From positions 50,065,600 through 50,129,599 of the forward strand of contig NC_082702.1 of the NCBI RefSeq assembly GCF_949987515.2: DNA of 64,000 nucleotides, in the 5' to 3' direction. Within the stretch, counting starts at the first letter, position 1. Each line of letters starts with the position of its first letter. The DNA is from Delphinus delphis. Taxonomy: Eukaryota; Chordata; Mammalia; Artiodactyla; Delphinidae. Below are positions 9,964-20,611 of this stretch, piece by piece. Position numbers and translations under genes: made by a program. The notes beneath the pieces are model-generated. The model did no database searches. It was not told the DNA's origin and worked only from the letters and a program-made list of their open reading frames with translations.

Positions 9964-10325
9964 GAAGAGTCTGTGAAGGGGCTTCCCTGGTGGCCCAGTG
10001 GTTAAGAATCCGCCTGCTAACGCAGGAGACACAGGTTCGGGCTCTGGTCTGGGAAGATCCCACATGCCGCGGAGCAACTAAGCCCGCGAGCCACAACTAC
10101 TGAGCCCTCATGCCACAACTACTGAAGTCCGCACACCAGAGCCCGTGCTCCGCAACAAGAGGAGCCGCCACAAGAAGAAGCCCGCGCACCACAACGAAGA
10201 GTAGCCCCTGCTGTCCACAACTAGAGAAAGCCCGCGCACAGCAACAAAGACCCAACACAGACAGACAGACATAACTAACTAACTAAAGAAAGAAATAAAT
10301 TTATTTAAAAAGAAGAGTCTGTGAA
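9964..10325 (+). mobile_element. CHR-type SINE, long form, with TSD
   Basis: TSD GAAGAGTCTGTGAA at 9964-9977 and 10312-10325. The element (9978-10311) has the head 'cttccctggtggcccagtgg', B-box-like 'aggttcgggctct', repeated 'ccacaactactgag' units and an 'aaataaatttattt' tail. Confidence 0.92.
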
Positions 10326-10584
10326 TCAGAGCTCTCCTCTGCCACATCAGGAGCAGACTGGCAAATGAGGGCCAGGGGTGCTCGAAATCAGTGGTGGTCA
10401 AGCTTTTCAAGTATGAAGAGCCCCTGCCGCATATTCTTTAGTTGGCGCTCTTTTATATCTGTTGACTGAGAAATATGTGCTTAAACAAGGCCATTTTAAG
10501 GTAAATAATCATCTAAAGTAATTTAGGATTTCATTGCTTAGTGCGTTTGCCCACACATTAAAAAAAAAAAAAGTTAATAGTCAT

Positions 10585-10770
10585 TTCATACTACGCGTGT
10601 GCCAAGGAAGAGCGTAGTGAGATAATGCTGTACTATGTATGCTCTTACGTAATATTCCCAATGACTCGGTCAGGTAGGTCCTCTTACTCTTGTATACAAT
10701 GAAGTCCGGGGGGATTAAGCAAGTTGCTTCCAGCTAGGGAGTGGGTAAGCCAGGATTTATACCAAGATGG
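10585..10770 (-). mobile_element. MIR SINE
   Basis: Antisense MIR: 'aatattcccaatgactcgg', 'aggtaggtcctcttactc', 'aagcaagttgcttccagct', 'gggtaagccaggattta'. Confidence 0.65.
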
Positions 10771-11239
10771 CCTAAATGCTGCAGGCGGTGCTCCAAATAG
10801 GTAGAAACTTTGCAGCCTGAAGTGTCTACCCTCTCGGGATTACAATCGCCATCTTAAAGAATAGGAAGGAATAATCAAGTATAGACATGGTTTAAAGCCT
10901 TCCCTTCATACTTCAGTGGTCAGAGATCATCCTTAGGAAGGATACTCTCCTCTGACACGTGCCATTGTGGTTTTGAGAGCACATACTGCTCTACCAGGCG
11001 CTGCAGGCCTGCTGGGCGCTGCCAAGATGTGCACAGGGGAGGGGAGGAAGCACTCACCACCTTCTTGTAACAGAGGATTTCCCCTCTCACCCGCTGTAAA
11101 GCCTTAGGCAAGAATCCCCCTCCCCCGAAACAGTCCCCTCTGTAAAATGAAGGGCTTAGATGAACCTTAAGATGAGTTTCTATTGTAAGGCAATAAACAG
11201 ACAAGCCAAAAACACAAACATTAGAAAAGGAATGATACT
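10771..11239. other. Unique non-coding sequence
   Basis: No repeat or exon identified. A frame on the minus strand (10920-11204) has no recognisable similarity. Confidence 0.5.
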
Positions 11240-11410
11240 GTACAGTTTACAAAACACGCTCAGGTACACAACTGGACTCTCACCGCAACCATGTGAATGG
11301 GGCAGGTGTTATTTTTACAGTTAGCCTTGTTCCATAGATGAGGACACTGAGCCTCAGGAGTTATGATATCTGTCCCCGAGTTGCATAGCTAGTAAGACTC
11401 AAATCCTATA
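11240..11410 (-). mobile_element. MIR-like SINE
   Basis: Antisense core 'ccatagatgaggacactgag', 'tgcatagctagtaagactc', 'aaatcctatacc'. Confidence 0.6.
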
Positions 11411-11414
11411 CCTA

Positions 11415-11613
11415 GCATTGCAAGATAAGATATAAGACACCCAGTTAACTTTGAATTTCAAATAAACAGCAGATAATTTCTTAGTATAAATGTAGGCTGT
11501 GCAATGTTTGGGACACATCAATACTTTAAAAATATTGTGTGGGATATACTTAGACTAAGAAATAATGTGTTGTCCATCTGAAGTTAGAATTCAACTGGGC
11601 ATCCTGTACTTTT
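11415..11613. mobile_element. Palindromic DNA element (MITE-like), left part
   Basis: The arm 'acacccagttaactttgaattt' in outline is answered by 'aattcaactgggcatcctgt' near 11590-11608, with A/T-rich complementary stretches ('tttcttagtataaat' against 'acttagactaagaaat') between. The right end is split off by a SINE and resumes at 11817. A relative lies at 34499-34640. Family name not certain. Confidence 0.6.
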
Positions 11614-11827
11614 TTTTTTTTTTTTTTTCTTGCGGTACGCAGGCCTCTCACTGTTGTGGCCTCTCCCGTTGCGGAGCACAGGCTCCGGATGCGCAGGCTC
11701 AGCGGCCACGGCTCACGGGCCCAGCCGCTCCGCGGCATGTGGGATCTTCCCGGACCGGGGCACGAACCCGCGTCCCCTGCATCGGCAGGCGGACTCTCAA
11801 CCACCAGGGAAGGCAGCCTGTACTTTT
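11603..11827 (-). mobile_element. CHR-type SINE, short form, nested
   Basis: TSD CCTGTACTTTT flanks it (11603-11613 and 11817-11827, the left copy merging with the T tract). Antisense: 15+ T, 'tgcggtacgcaggcctctc', 'tcccggaccggggcac', head 'accaccaggga'. The head lacks the usual 'ctgcgc' between 'aac' and 'cacc', a small internal deletion. Confidence 0.9.
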
Positions 11828-11974
11828 ATCTGTTGGATCAGCCCCTACTTATGGCATCTTTTTGTTTCCACCCCACTCTAACACATGGTCTGCATATCAT
11901 TCTCTGATTCCATAAGCATCCTGGGAAATCATAATTATTTTCAAAGTTATGCCTCGTGAAACACTTGTCACCTG

Positions 11975-12140
11975 CTAAAAGCTACACATACTGTGTTACA
12001 TCTCCTTACAGCCACCTTGAAAGTTGGGTACCCCTTCCCTGATGGAAAAAACGGGCTCAGAGAGGGTAAGCAGCTTGCTCAAATCCCCCTAGTTAATAAA
12101 GGTGAAAACTGGGATTAGAACCAGGGTCTGTGCCTCCAAG
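11975..12140 (-). mobile_element. MIR SINE
   Basis: Antisense 'aacgggctcagagagggtaag', 'cagcttgctcaaatcccc' and 'actgggattagaaccagg' mark the MIR 5' half. Confidence 0.75.
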
Positions 12141-14954
12141 GGCATTCATTATGGGCATCTACACTCCAAAAAAATGTTTTTTAATTTAAAACGAAAAATG
12201 ATGTGCATCGTCACCCAGAGGTATAAAGCGCCTTGCAGGGAGAACCCAGGTGTTGGTTTGAAATTTATTTTTTTCTTCACAGCACCTAGCAGAATATGCT
12301 TTCCAGGTAACAGGTTCTCTGCACATACCTGTTTGCTGACTGATGTTTCAGGAGCAATTCACAAATAAGGGGGGAGAGAGTTGAAAACGCAGTGCCGTTT
12401 ACACATTTATTTTGCCCTAGATGTGTTTTAAATTTTGTCAGGACCATAAACTGTGTTTCCAAACACGAAGATAAATTGGGCCTCTGACCTCTTACGAGGT
12501 GACATAATTCATCCGAAAGGTTTATCGCCCTGCGTGTCATTTCAGAGTTCCCTCCGATTAGACTCTTTGCATTCTTCTAACTCTATTAAAAATAGAAAGG
12601 GGGGCGGGGAATGGGAGGATGAAAACTGGCTGGTTCCCTGTGCGTGGAATGTGGCCCTGAAGAGTGCCCCCTGCCGCCCCCCAGCCCTCCAGTTAACACC
12701 ATGCTTTTATCCTGTAATCACAGCCTGTGGGAGACAAAAATGACAAATTCATCTGGAAAACGAGATTAACTCGTTTTAGCTAGGCAGCGATCACAGAGAG
12801 AAGTGTGCTGGCTAGTGCTTTGCTGAAGGGAAGCCTGCAGGTTCCCGGCCCCCGTGGTTCCGGGAAGTAATCGGGCCCTGTGGGAGTCCGTCTTCCTGAG
12901 CTCTGGTTTTTACAGGTGAATTCTGTTCGTCTCTGACGTGGCCCCCCTCATCTGATGAAGACCGTGTACGTCTTTTCTTCATCACAGCATCTTCTGAACC
13001 CCTCGGGTGTCTGTGCAGCTCTTCCAAGAGCTTCTCGGGTCCACACGCTGCCGTGTCCCTCACGTTCTGGGCCTCTCAACGCGCCATGAAAACGAACTGC
13101 CGTGTCATTCGGCGCTTGTTGGTTCATGTGGAGTTTGCATTTGCTTTGCGTCAGGCCCCTCGTTCCAAAGCGCCAGTTTGCTGTCTTACCAGCCAGGGCC
13201 GGGACTTGTGGTTCATTTTATGTCGCTTCCTGCGTTCCCTTTCTCTGGCAGTGACTTTTCCTGCATGGACGTCCCCTGGGTTGACCACCTGGAACCCTGA
13301 GTACAGGTTTTTTTTACCCACATCTAATTGTTCCCCCGGATCACCCAATGGCCTGTGCATCTGAGGCGGTTGGGGGCTCGTTTCCCAAATGGCGTAGAGG
13401 GGCACCCAATCGAATATATAGTTAACTGCCTGGAGACTTGCTTACGGAAGCAGTGCATTCAAGAAGTGGGTGGGGCTGCTTCTGCCTCTGCATTGCCCCC
13501 TCCCCGCCCCCGTGCACACCCACCCCACCAAGCCTTTGCAGCCCCACTTTGCCGTGTTGCTCACACCTGGTATGTGCCAGGGCTCACCTGTTCTCTTGAC
13601 ACTGTTAAAGTTAAGGGACCTGAGGGTGTGTGTGTGTTTCGCATCTCTCTGCACAGTCTTATTTTCTGCTCGTCCATTTACTGACATCTGGACCACAAGT
13701 AACTTCTCTGTTTGTCAAGGCCAGATGTTAGGACCTAATGACCACTCAACAGGGATTTTAGAAAGTGAAGGGGACATGTCACGACAGGAGAATATTTCAT
13801 ACGAATTTCTTTAAAGCCAGCTGGCTAAATGAGGCAGAGATTCTACGTGTCTGGCACTGTTCTTGCTAGTCAGGCCTTTGTGTGATCGAGAAACAAATAT
13901 ATCATGAATCCCCCAGTGTTTCATGTAGATTGTAGTGTTCAAAGTGATAGGGAGTAATATGCATTTAAAAATATATCACTGTTCCTTTTGAAGAAATGTA
14001 CCGTTTCTGGGGCTTATTCAGTAACAACGACTGAATAATTGCTTCAGTAAACAGGAGTAAGATGCTCATATCAAGCTGTTATATATGCTTTGGAGGGAAA
14101 TTTTAAGACTAGGTGGCTGCAGCCATTCGGAGTTTTGTTGAATATTTAACAATTTTTTCTGTGGATCCATCAACTAAGAAGACTATCAATTTTAGAGCAT
14201 ACAGCTGTTCAGGAATAATAGTTTGAAAGACCAGCCCCAAAGATCTCGGTGATTAAAGTGTGCACAGATGACAGAATGGTAAAACCTTAACGCTTAAAAA
14301 TGTGTTTTTATAGTTCCTCTCCCTATGTAATGACATCGCCTGATAAATGTATTTGCGACGAACAGACCAAATGAAAGAACCTTCCATAAGGGGACCCAAC
14401 ACAGTTTGAATATAAATGTTCACCCCAGTTCCCTGGTTAGGGATTGACTGTACTGATCAGCGTTAAAGAGGGGGCACACAGGAGCCCCCTCAAAGCCCTA
14501 CTGCGCACACACCCCCACTTATAAACGCACGCGTCGCATGAGTATCAGTCACGATTATTCCGTAAACATGTCTTATAAATTCCCTCTGTGCACGCGCCAT
14601 TTAAATTAATCCAAATTCAGAACAAAGCTCCCTTGGAAAGGGAAAGAGCATCTCCTTCAGGAGCCGCACCCCGCTCCCGAGGTGAAATCCCTCGTTGATC
14701 TGTGCTGGGTAGGTGTAGAAGACAACACCCTCCCAGTCATGGGGGACCCGAGCCCTTGGGTTCTTGTACCTTAGACGATGGATGCGCCATTTTGACATCT
14801 TAAGTGAGGAAGTGCTCTGAGTACGGAGCCAACATGCACTTGAGTTCAAAATGTTACGTGGATTAAAGGCACTAAAGAGACATAGCCTCCAGGTGTAACA
14901 CGTGATGCTCGTGTTCATTTGATTTAAATGAACCTACTCGCAAAGACATTTTTC
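12141..14954. other. 2.8-kb repeat-free block, possible regulatory sequence
   Basis: No interspersed repeat was recognised over 2.8 kb, the longest such stretch here. 12840-13300 is relatively CpG-rich. 13700-14600 is richer in A/T with homeodomain- and forkhead-like motifs and a 9-bp palindrome. Open frames overlap and show no known domain. Regulatory function is an inference. Confidence 0.4.
14014..14038. repeat. Perfect 9-bp inverted repeat
   Basis: TTATTCAGT (14014-14022), loop AACAACG, ACTGAATAA (14030-14038). It is followed at once by 'ttgcttcagtaaacagg', a forkhead-like motif. It could be a paired protein-binding site or chance. Confidence 0.7.
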
Positions 14955-15248
14955 TGAGACAATCAGGGAAACCTGAATATGGACTAGGTAGCAGATGGTA
15001 TTAGGCAAGTATTGTTAATTTGTGGAGTAGGATACTATTTTAAATCAAACTCATTTTGTACTGTAGATGGATACTGGGACATTTGCAGTTGAGACGATGT
15101 GATGCCTCGGATTTGCTTGAAAATGATCTGGAGGCTTGGGTAAACAAATCAGGGCTGACACATGTTGATAATTCTTGGTCAACTATGGATTTATTTAACT
15201 AATTTCTCTATTTTGGGCTATGCTTGAAAATTTCCATAATGAAATGTT
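14955..15248 (+). mobile_element. Old L1 (L1M-type) 3' UTR-like remnant
   Basis: 'gaaacctgaatatggacta', 'ttgtgggatttgcttgaaaatgatc' in outline, and the 3' 'atgcttgaaaatttccataatgaaa' resemble an old L1 3' UTR. Family placement is from memory of the pattern. Confidence 0.45.
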
Positions 15249-15415
15249 ATCTAGAGGTCTCAAGAGACAGACGGCCAGGAAATGACAGAAATAGCCAGCA
15301 TCAGATTCCAGGGCTTCTGGACAGGGCATCGTGTGAGCCGGAATCGACAGATCATTTCTGGTAACCAGACCAGCAGAGTTCTGTCCTTTTGAGGTTATTA
15401 TTATCTCTGCACTAT

Positions 15416-15801
15416 TATGGGTTGAATTGTGTTCCCCCAAATCCATATGTTGAAGCCCTCTGCCCCAGGGCCTCAGATTATGACTGTGTTTGAAGATAGG
15501 GCATTTAAAGAAGTGATTAGGTTAAAATGAGGCTATTGGGGAGGAACCTAATCTAATCTGACTGGGGTCCTTATAAGAAGAGGAAATTTGGAGGCACACA
15601 GAGGAACCAGGGGGGCACGCACAGAGGGGAGGCCACATGAGGACACGGCGAGAAGGTGGCCGTCTGCAAGCCAAGGAGAGAGGCCTCAGAAGAAACCAAA
15701 CTGCCAACGTCTAGCCTCCAGCACTGTGAGAAGATAAATTTGTGTTGTTTAAGCCACCCATGGTGGGTATTTTGTTATGGCAGCCCTGGCAGACTAATAC
15801 C
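15416..15801 (+). mobile_element. ERVL-MaLR-type solo LTR
   Basis: Starts 'attatgggttgaattgtgt', contains 'ccttataagaagaggaaatt', 'gccaaggagagaggcctcag', 'gtgttgtttaagccaccc' and ends 'gcagactaatac'. No internal retroviral genes are adjacent, so it is a solo LTR. Confidence 0.75.
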
Positions 15802-16189
15802 CGGGTACTGATCTGCATATGTGGTCGTGTGAAAGAAAGAAAGACCTAAGACCTGGGATTGAGGGGCAAGGAACCTAGCTGTGGTCCTGGCTCTCCCTCC
15901 GACTGGGAGGGCTGCATGCCTACACATGTGCCCATGTTCCTGTTTTATTTCCATGAGACTGTGTTTGGTGGGATGGAAGGGAAGCGGGAAACAGAAGACA
16001 AAATGATGACCTTAGGGGACTGGGTGAACCCAAAGCTCTTGCGTGGGGTCTCTGTCTAGAAGGTGGTCGTCTCACACGATTGTGCTCAAGGAACGTTTGG
16101 TTCTCTCTCCTTCATTCGACCTGCCTGTGCGAGGGCACTGTTGTAGCATCCTTCTAACACGAAGAATGACGAGGAGCTAGGTGCTCAGA
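15802..16189. other. Unique non-coding sequence
   Basis: Nothing recognised. Confidence 0.5.
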
Positions 16190-16665
16190 GATGCAGTGGT
16201 AGAGTGTTCCAAGCAGGGGAAACAGTCGCCACCACTGGAGCTTGGTGAGAAGGAACGGAACTTGGCGTGTTTTAGGCACTGAAGAGGTGCAGTGGAATTA
16301 GAACAGAGTAAATGCAGTGGGAAATTCAAGGTGAAGGCTGAGAGGCAGGCCAGGGCCACATCTCACAGAGCCTTGCACACCATGGTGAGGGCTTGAGATT
16401 TTACTCTAGCTAATAAGGAGCTAGAGACAGACTGGTATATGATATGTGATATATGATACATGGTATGTTTGATATCGTATAAGATGTGACATCATGTATG
16501 ATCTCTGTTTGATATATAAGATATGACATGCGTTTGACATAAGCTGTGACATATGAAATTGTCACATTGGCATGATAGGACCCATGCCAGTGTCCTGGCT
16601 GCTGGGTAGAGAATGGATGGTGCTGGATGAGGATTGGAAACACAGTGACCAATTAGAAGGTTTAT
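16190..16665 (-). mobile_element. L2 LINE 3' region, split by a tandem-repeat expansion
   Basis: Antisense L2: 'gtgttccaagcagggga', 'ccagggccacatctcacagag', 'ggcttgagattttact', then after the tandem repeat 'tggctgctgggtagagaatgg' and 'accaattagaagg'. Interrupted at 16434-16560. Confidence 0.65.
16434..16560. repeat. Degenerate GATATGTGATAT-type tandem repeat
   Basis: Repeating 'tgatatgtgatatatgatac' style units of about 8-12 bp, becoming 'tatgacatgcgtttgacat'. It sits where L2 normally reads 'gacatgatctgat', suggesting expansion from that seed. Confidence 0.7.
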
Positions 16666-17019
16666 CAATGAGGAATGAGTTCAGCTGCAAGTTAGAGGAA
16701 ACGTTAAGTCAAATTAGGTTAAACAAACAGGGCCTCTTCTTTTCTGGCTTAATTAGAAGCCCAGAGGGCGGTGGTCGCTGGCGTTGGGTCAGCTGGCGAG
16801 ACAGCTCGACACTTGTCAGAGTTGTGGGTCACCAGCCGTGTGATTCTCCAGATATGTCTGACGGGCAGGGACTGTGTCACGTGGCCACCTGCGCTGCTGG
16901 GACAGCAAGCAGGAGTCTGCAGGAGCTAGGGCTGCTGGGCTGCTGACCAAAGCATCTGCTCAGGGACCAGATGCTCTTTCATAACTGTGTCATTTGGCCC
17001 CCACTGCCCTGCTGCCATG
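16666..17019. other. Unassigned, possibly old repeat
   Basis: 'agctgcaagttagaggaaac...aattagaagcccagagggcgg' resembles a common old mammalian repeat pattern, also suggested near 24700-25070, but I cannot name it. Confidence 0.3.
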
Positions 17020-17706
17020 CCCCCCACAAAGGATCAAAAGGGTATGTTGAAGTCCTAACCTCCAGTAACTCAGAATGTAACCTTATTTGGAAGTACGATC
17101 TTGACAGAGGTGGTCAAGTTCAAATGCAGTCATTAGGGGGGGCCCTGATCCAGTATGACTAGTTTCTTTATGTAAAGGGGAAATTTTTTTTTTTTTTTTT
17201 TTGCTGTACGTGGGCCTCTCACTGCTGTGGCCTTTCCCGTTGCGGAGTGCAGGCTCTGGACGCGCAGGCTCAGCGGCCATGGCTCACGGGCCCCGCCATT
17301 CCACAGCACGTGGGATCCTCCCGGACCGGGGCACGAACCCATGTCCCCTGCATCGGCAGGCGGACTCTCAACCGCTGCGCCACCAGGGAAGCCCAATAAA
17401 GGGGAAATTTAAACAGAGAGGCAGAGACACACACAGAAGGAAGGCCATGTGAAGAGGTACAGAGGGAACATCATTTGAAGAAAGAGGCAGAGGTAGGAAT
17501 TAACGCTGCCACAAGCTGAGAGACATCTGGGGCCACCAGAAGCTGGAAGAGGCAAGGAAGGATCCTCCTCTAGAGGATTTGCAGGGAGGATGGCTCTGCT
17601 GACACCTGGACTTCAGACTTCTGCCTCTACTCCTGCAAAACAGTTAATTTCTGCTGTTCTAAGCCCATTTGTGGCGCTTTGTGACAGCAGCTCTAGGAAC
17701 TAATAC
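17020..17706 (+). mobile_element. LTR-like element (probable ERVL-MaLR), split by a SINE
   Basis: Left part: 'tatgttgaagtcctaacct', 'ccttatttggaagtacgat', 'ccctgatccagtatgact'. Right part: 'aggccatgtgaagaggtac', 'gacacctggacttcagact', 'ttctgctgttctaagccc', ending 'ggaactaatacag'. The SINE at 17187-17396 divides it. Confidence 0.65.
17173..17410 (-). mobile_element. CHR-type SINE, short form, nested in LTR
   Basis: TSD TAAAGGGGAAATTT at 17173-17186 and 17397-17410. Antisense element with T tract, 'ggcctctcactgctgtggc', 'tcccggaccggggcacg' and head 'accgctgcgccaccaggga'. Confidence 0.93.
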
Positions 17707-18094
17707 AGCTGCTAACTTCTGCTTTCCCTCCAACACTGGAGTTAGTCCCTCGTCCCACCTGCACCCCCCATTTTAGGTGAGGTCCCCCCTCTCAGGTCCC
17801 TGAGCTGCTCTTCTTGTGACATGAGATAGAATCCCATGGGACCCCCTCCCGGGAGGTTTCCTTAGAGCATGGATCCCGAGGAAGAGTGTTCCTCATCGTG
17901 CTGCTGGATAACCATGGCCCAGGGTCTTTTTCATCGGTAGCCTCAGTTTACCCTCCCGATCACCCGTCACCCTTCTGGCGTGTCCCCGTTTCTTTAAGCA
18001 GGCATCCTTTACCTGATCTCGCCAGCTTCGTGAGGCTTCTATTGTGTTCATTTCGGAAGAGGTCTATCCTGCCCCTTTTACCAAAATCAGGGGA
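17707..18094. other. Unique non-coding sequence
   Basis: Nothing recognised. Confidence 0.5.
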
Positions 18095-18235
18095 TAGGGA
18101 GATGCCTCAGTGTCCTCAGCTGTAAAATGGGGCTAATAACAACTCTCACAGTTGTTGTGAGGATGACAGGAAGTGACGTTTGCCCTGAAAAGTAGAAAAG
18201 GGTAAGCGTTTTTGTTCATATTATGATCATTTTAC
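18095..18235 (+). mobile_element. MIR SINE fragment
   Basis: 'cctcagctgtaaaatggggc', 'aacaactctcacagttgttg', 'tgaggatgacagg'. Confidence 0.7.
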
Positions 18236-18249
18236 GAGTTGCCCGGGCA

Positions 18250-18350
18250 TTGGCTCTGAGCTCCTCAAGGGCAGAGGTGTTTAGTATAAATTTAGTCTCT
18301 CTCCCCAGGCCGGCCTAGTGCTTGATCCAGACTGTAGAAATAGTTAATGT
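18250..18350 (+). mobile_element. L2 LINE 3' end
   Basis: 'ctctgagctcctcaagggc' followed by 'ctctccccaggccggcctag', matching the final approximately 100 bp of L2. Confidence 0.65.
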
Positions 18351-18429
18351 GGTTTTAAAATTTTAATGTAAATCAACTCCACAGACACGGCTGAACTGAG
18401 AAACCATGTGAATACAGAGATACAGTGAG

Positions 18430-18860
18430 TGAGTTCGTAGTCTGCCGTGGGAGACAGCATCATAACTGCAGTAAGTGTAGAACCCAATAGAATACAATTG
18501 AGATAATGTGCTAATGTAATCCTGCCTGCTGTTATATTATGTATGGATGGACATGTTTAGAGAGAGCAAGTTTCTTGTCCATCTGGTTCACCACTCTCTC
18601 TCTAGTGCCTCTTGAGCCGCGCTCGCCTCTTGGGAGGTGGTCAGCAGCTGTGCATTTCGTGCTTGAATTGATAGTGGGTTCAGAGGTACTGCTGTGAAGG
18701 GGATGGTATGCTTTCTCTGATGTTGGACAAGGAAGGTTTCCTGGAGGAGGAGAGAGTTGAGTTGGGTTTTGATGAGTGACCAGGAGCTTCCCTCGACATA
18801 CGGAAGAGGTGGAATGGGAGGGGAGAGGAGTATTCCAGGCAGAAGCCCGGAAGGGCAAGA
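18430..18860 (-). mobile_element. L2 LINE, diverged antisense remnant
   Basis: 'gtagtctgccgtgggagacag', 'aaggaaggtttcctggagga', 'gagttgagttgggttttgatg', 'agtattccaggcagaagccc'. Interrupted by unrecognised sequence around 18540-18690. Confidence 0.55.
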
Positions 18861-19835
18861 CTTCACTGCTGCTTTGGAGCCTCACATGCAGGATTCCTCA
18901 GGCTTGGTCTCTGGTGGATCTGGTGGAGGATTGCGGTGGATGGTAGTTGTCAACATATTCGGAAGGTTCCGTATTGTTCCTCTCCTTCCTTCCCGCCATC
19001 TCTTTATGTTCGTCTCTCTGTCCTTCCCACCTCTTTGGTGATGTGGGGAAGCTGTGTGCTGGTTTGAAACCCGTTCAAAACAGAGTAGCCTCAGCACCAA
19101 GTGGCTTATGGTAAATGGATCCACTTTGACTGCCATTACTTGAATGGCACCTCAATGATAAATGTTAATAAGAAAGCATTTTTGCTTGGGAAAGCGCAGT
19201 GGTATTAGCTGCCGGACGGCCAGCGCTATTTGCTTTATGAGAAGGGGTTTGAAATAAGGGGTTTTGGTGGTTGTATTTTTGCTTCAACAGTTATTTGTAG
19301 AGAAAGTATGGGCCATTGCGTGTTTATAGTATCTCTTCTCTATGGATGCCCAAGTTATTATTTTTTATTGGTCTGGGTACTTATTTTGCACATTTGTAAA
19401 CAATAATGTCGTGACGCAGCTGTATTACCACAGAGGCCATGTGCCTTTCCATGTTCAGAGAAAATTCCATGAGGGATTCTCACTGGATACCATCGTAAAA
19501 GAATTATTGTGGTTCCAAAAAAAAAGAGAGAGAGAGAGACTGGCTCAGGAGTTATCACTGAGTTTTTACAGTGTTTGGAGTTCAATAAATTTGATGCTTT
19601 TTTTGGTTAACTTTATAATTGGAGCCAAACTTCATAACTAGCTATGAAGTTTCCAGCTGTTTTCCAGACTTGAATGGAAAGCATCATGTTTGAATACTTG
19701 ACATAAATATTAATGAATGACTACCTTGATAAGTTCTGTGTCCCTCTCCATAATCTTGATGGGGAAAATACATAGCTTAGGAGACTCCCAGTTTTTGTAA
19801 GGAAAGTTTTTGAAAAGGAAGTGTTTATTTTAGGT
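18861..19835. other. Unique sequence with short A/GA tract
   Basis: A9 followed by (GA)7 at 19517-19539. The frame at 19342-19641 spans this tract and has no recognised similarity. Confidence 0.5.
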
Positions 19836-19920
19836 GACAAATATTTATGGAGCCCCTAATACACGCCAGGAATGTTCTGCTGATTCACACGGGGGAGAAA
19901 TGAATAAAGAGATGGATAGA
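19836..19920 (-). mobile_element. L2 LINE 3' end fragment
   Basis: 'caaatatttatggagccccta', 'acgccaggaatgttctgctg', 'agaaatgaataaaga'. Confidence 0.6.
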
Positions 19921-20010
19921 GCTGAGGAGAGAGAGATGGGTTGGGGGGTACCGTTCCAAGATCTGGGGAAAATAGCAACTGGGGTTCCTTCGAAGTAAAT
20001 GGAACTGAAA

Positions 20011-20114
20011 CGTCATTCATTCATTTCTTACAAATTGTGTAAGGCCTCAGGCACTGTAGAAAGCAGTAGTGTTGAGGGCGTAAATGGATGAGCAGAATTC
20101 CTGTCCAACAGAAC
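20011..20114 (-). mobile_element. L2 LINE 3' end fragment
   Basis: 'cattcattcatttcttac', 'cctcaggcactgtagaaagc', 'ttcctgtccaacagaac'. Confidence 0.55.
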
Positions 20115-20320
20115 TAAGGGGATTGGTTAAGACTGTGGTCCTTACACCTGGTTTCAGATCCAAGCCCCGTCACATATCATCTGTCTGGTTGTGGGTAATC
20201 CCTTTCCCCTCAAAGCTCATTGTCTAGTCTATCACATCGTCACGGAAGCAGTCAGTGCACTCACTGTGTTAAGCGCGGTGTCTGGCAGCTAGCCATCGAC
20301 ACAGTGCCAGTGATCACGTC
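20115..20320 (+). mobile_element. MIR SINE, diverged
   Basis: 'ttggttaagactgtggtcc', 'acacctggtttcagatcc', 'tctggttgtgggtaatccc', 'gcggtgtctggcagctagcc'. Confidence 0.6.
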
Positions 20321-20611
20321 CAGTGGGTTATTCTGGGGAGACTCCCCACTGCTAGTGTGCTTAACTTTCCCTGCTCATTCATTCTTGTGAGACCACTGCT
20401 TGCTAAATCTATTAGGTGGTGTCAGTTCAAGGAGAGAAGGAAAATCAAAAGATACCAAGCTTGCCTTAAAAGTGTACGTGGGCTCATTGGGGATATTGTT
20501 GCACGTGCAGTGAAAAAGCCTACAGATGTTACAGCTGCCATCCAAGGAAGGGAGCGCCAAGATGAAATGCTGGTAAACGGGAGACACATGTGTTGTTAAG
20601 TAAGAAAAGGC

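Noticed and set aside
9978..10060. tRNA gene in the head of a SINE
   Set aside because: The A/B-box-like head is a decayed tRNA-derived SINE promoter without a complete cloverleaf; the same applies to the other CHR copies.
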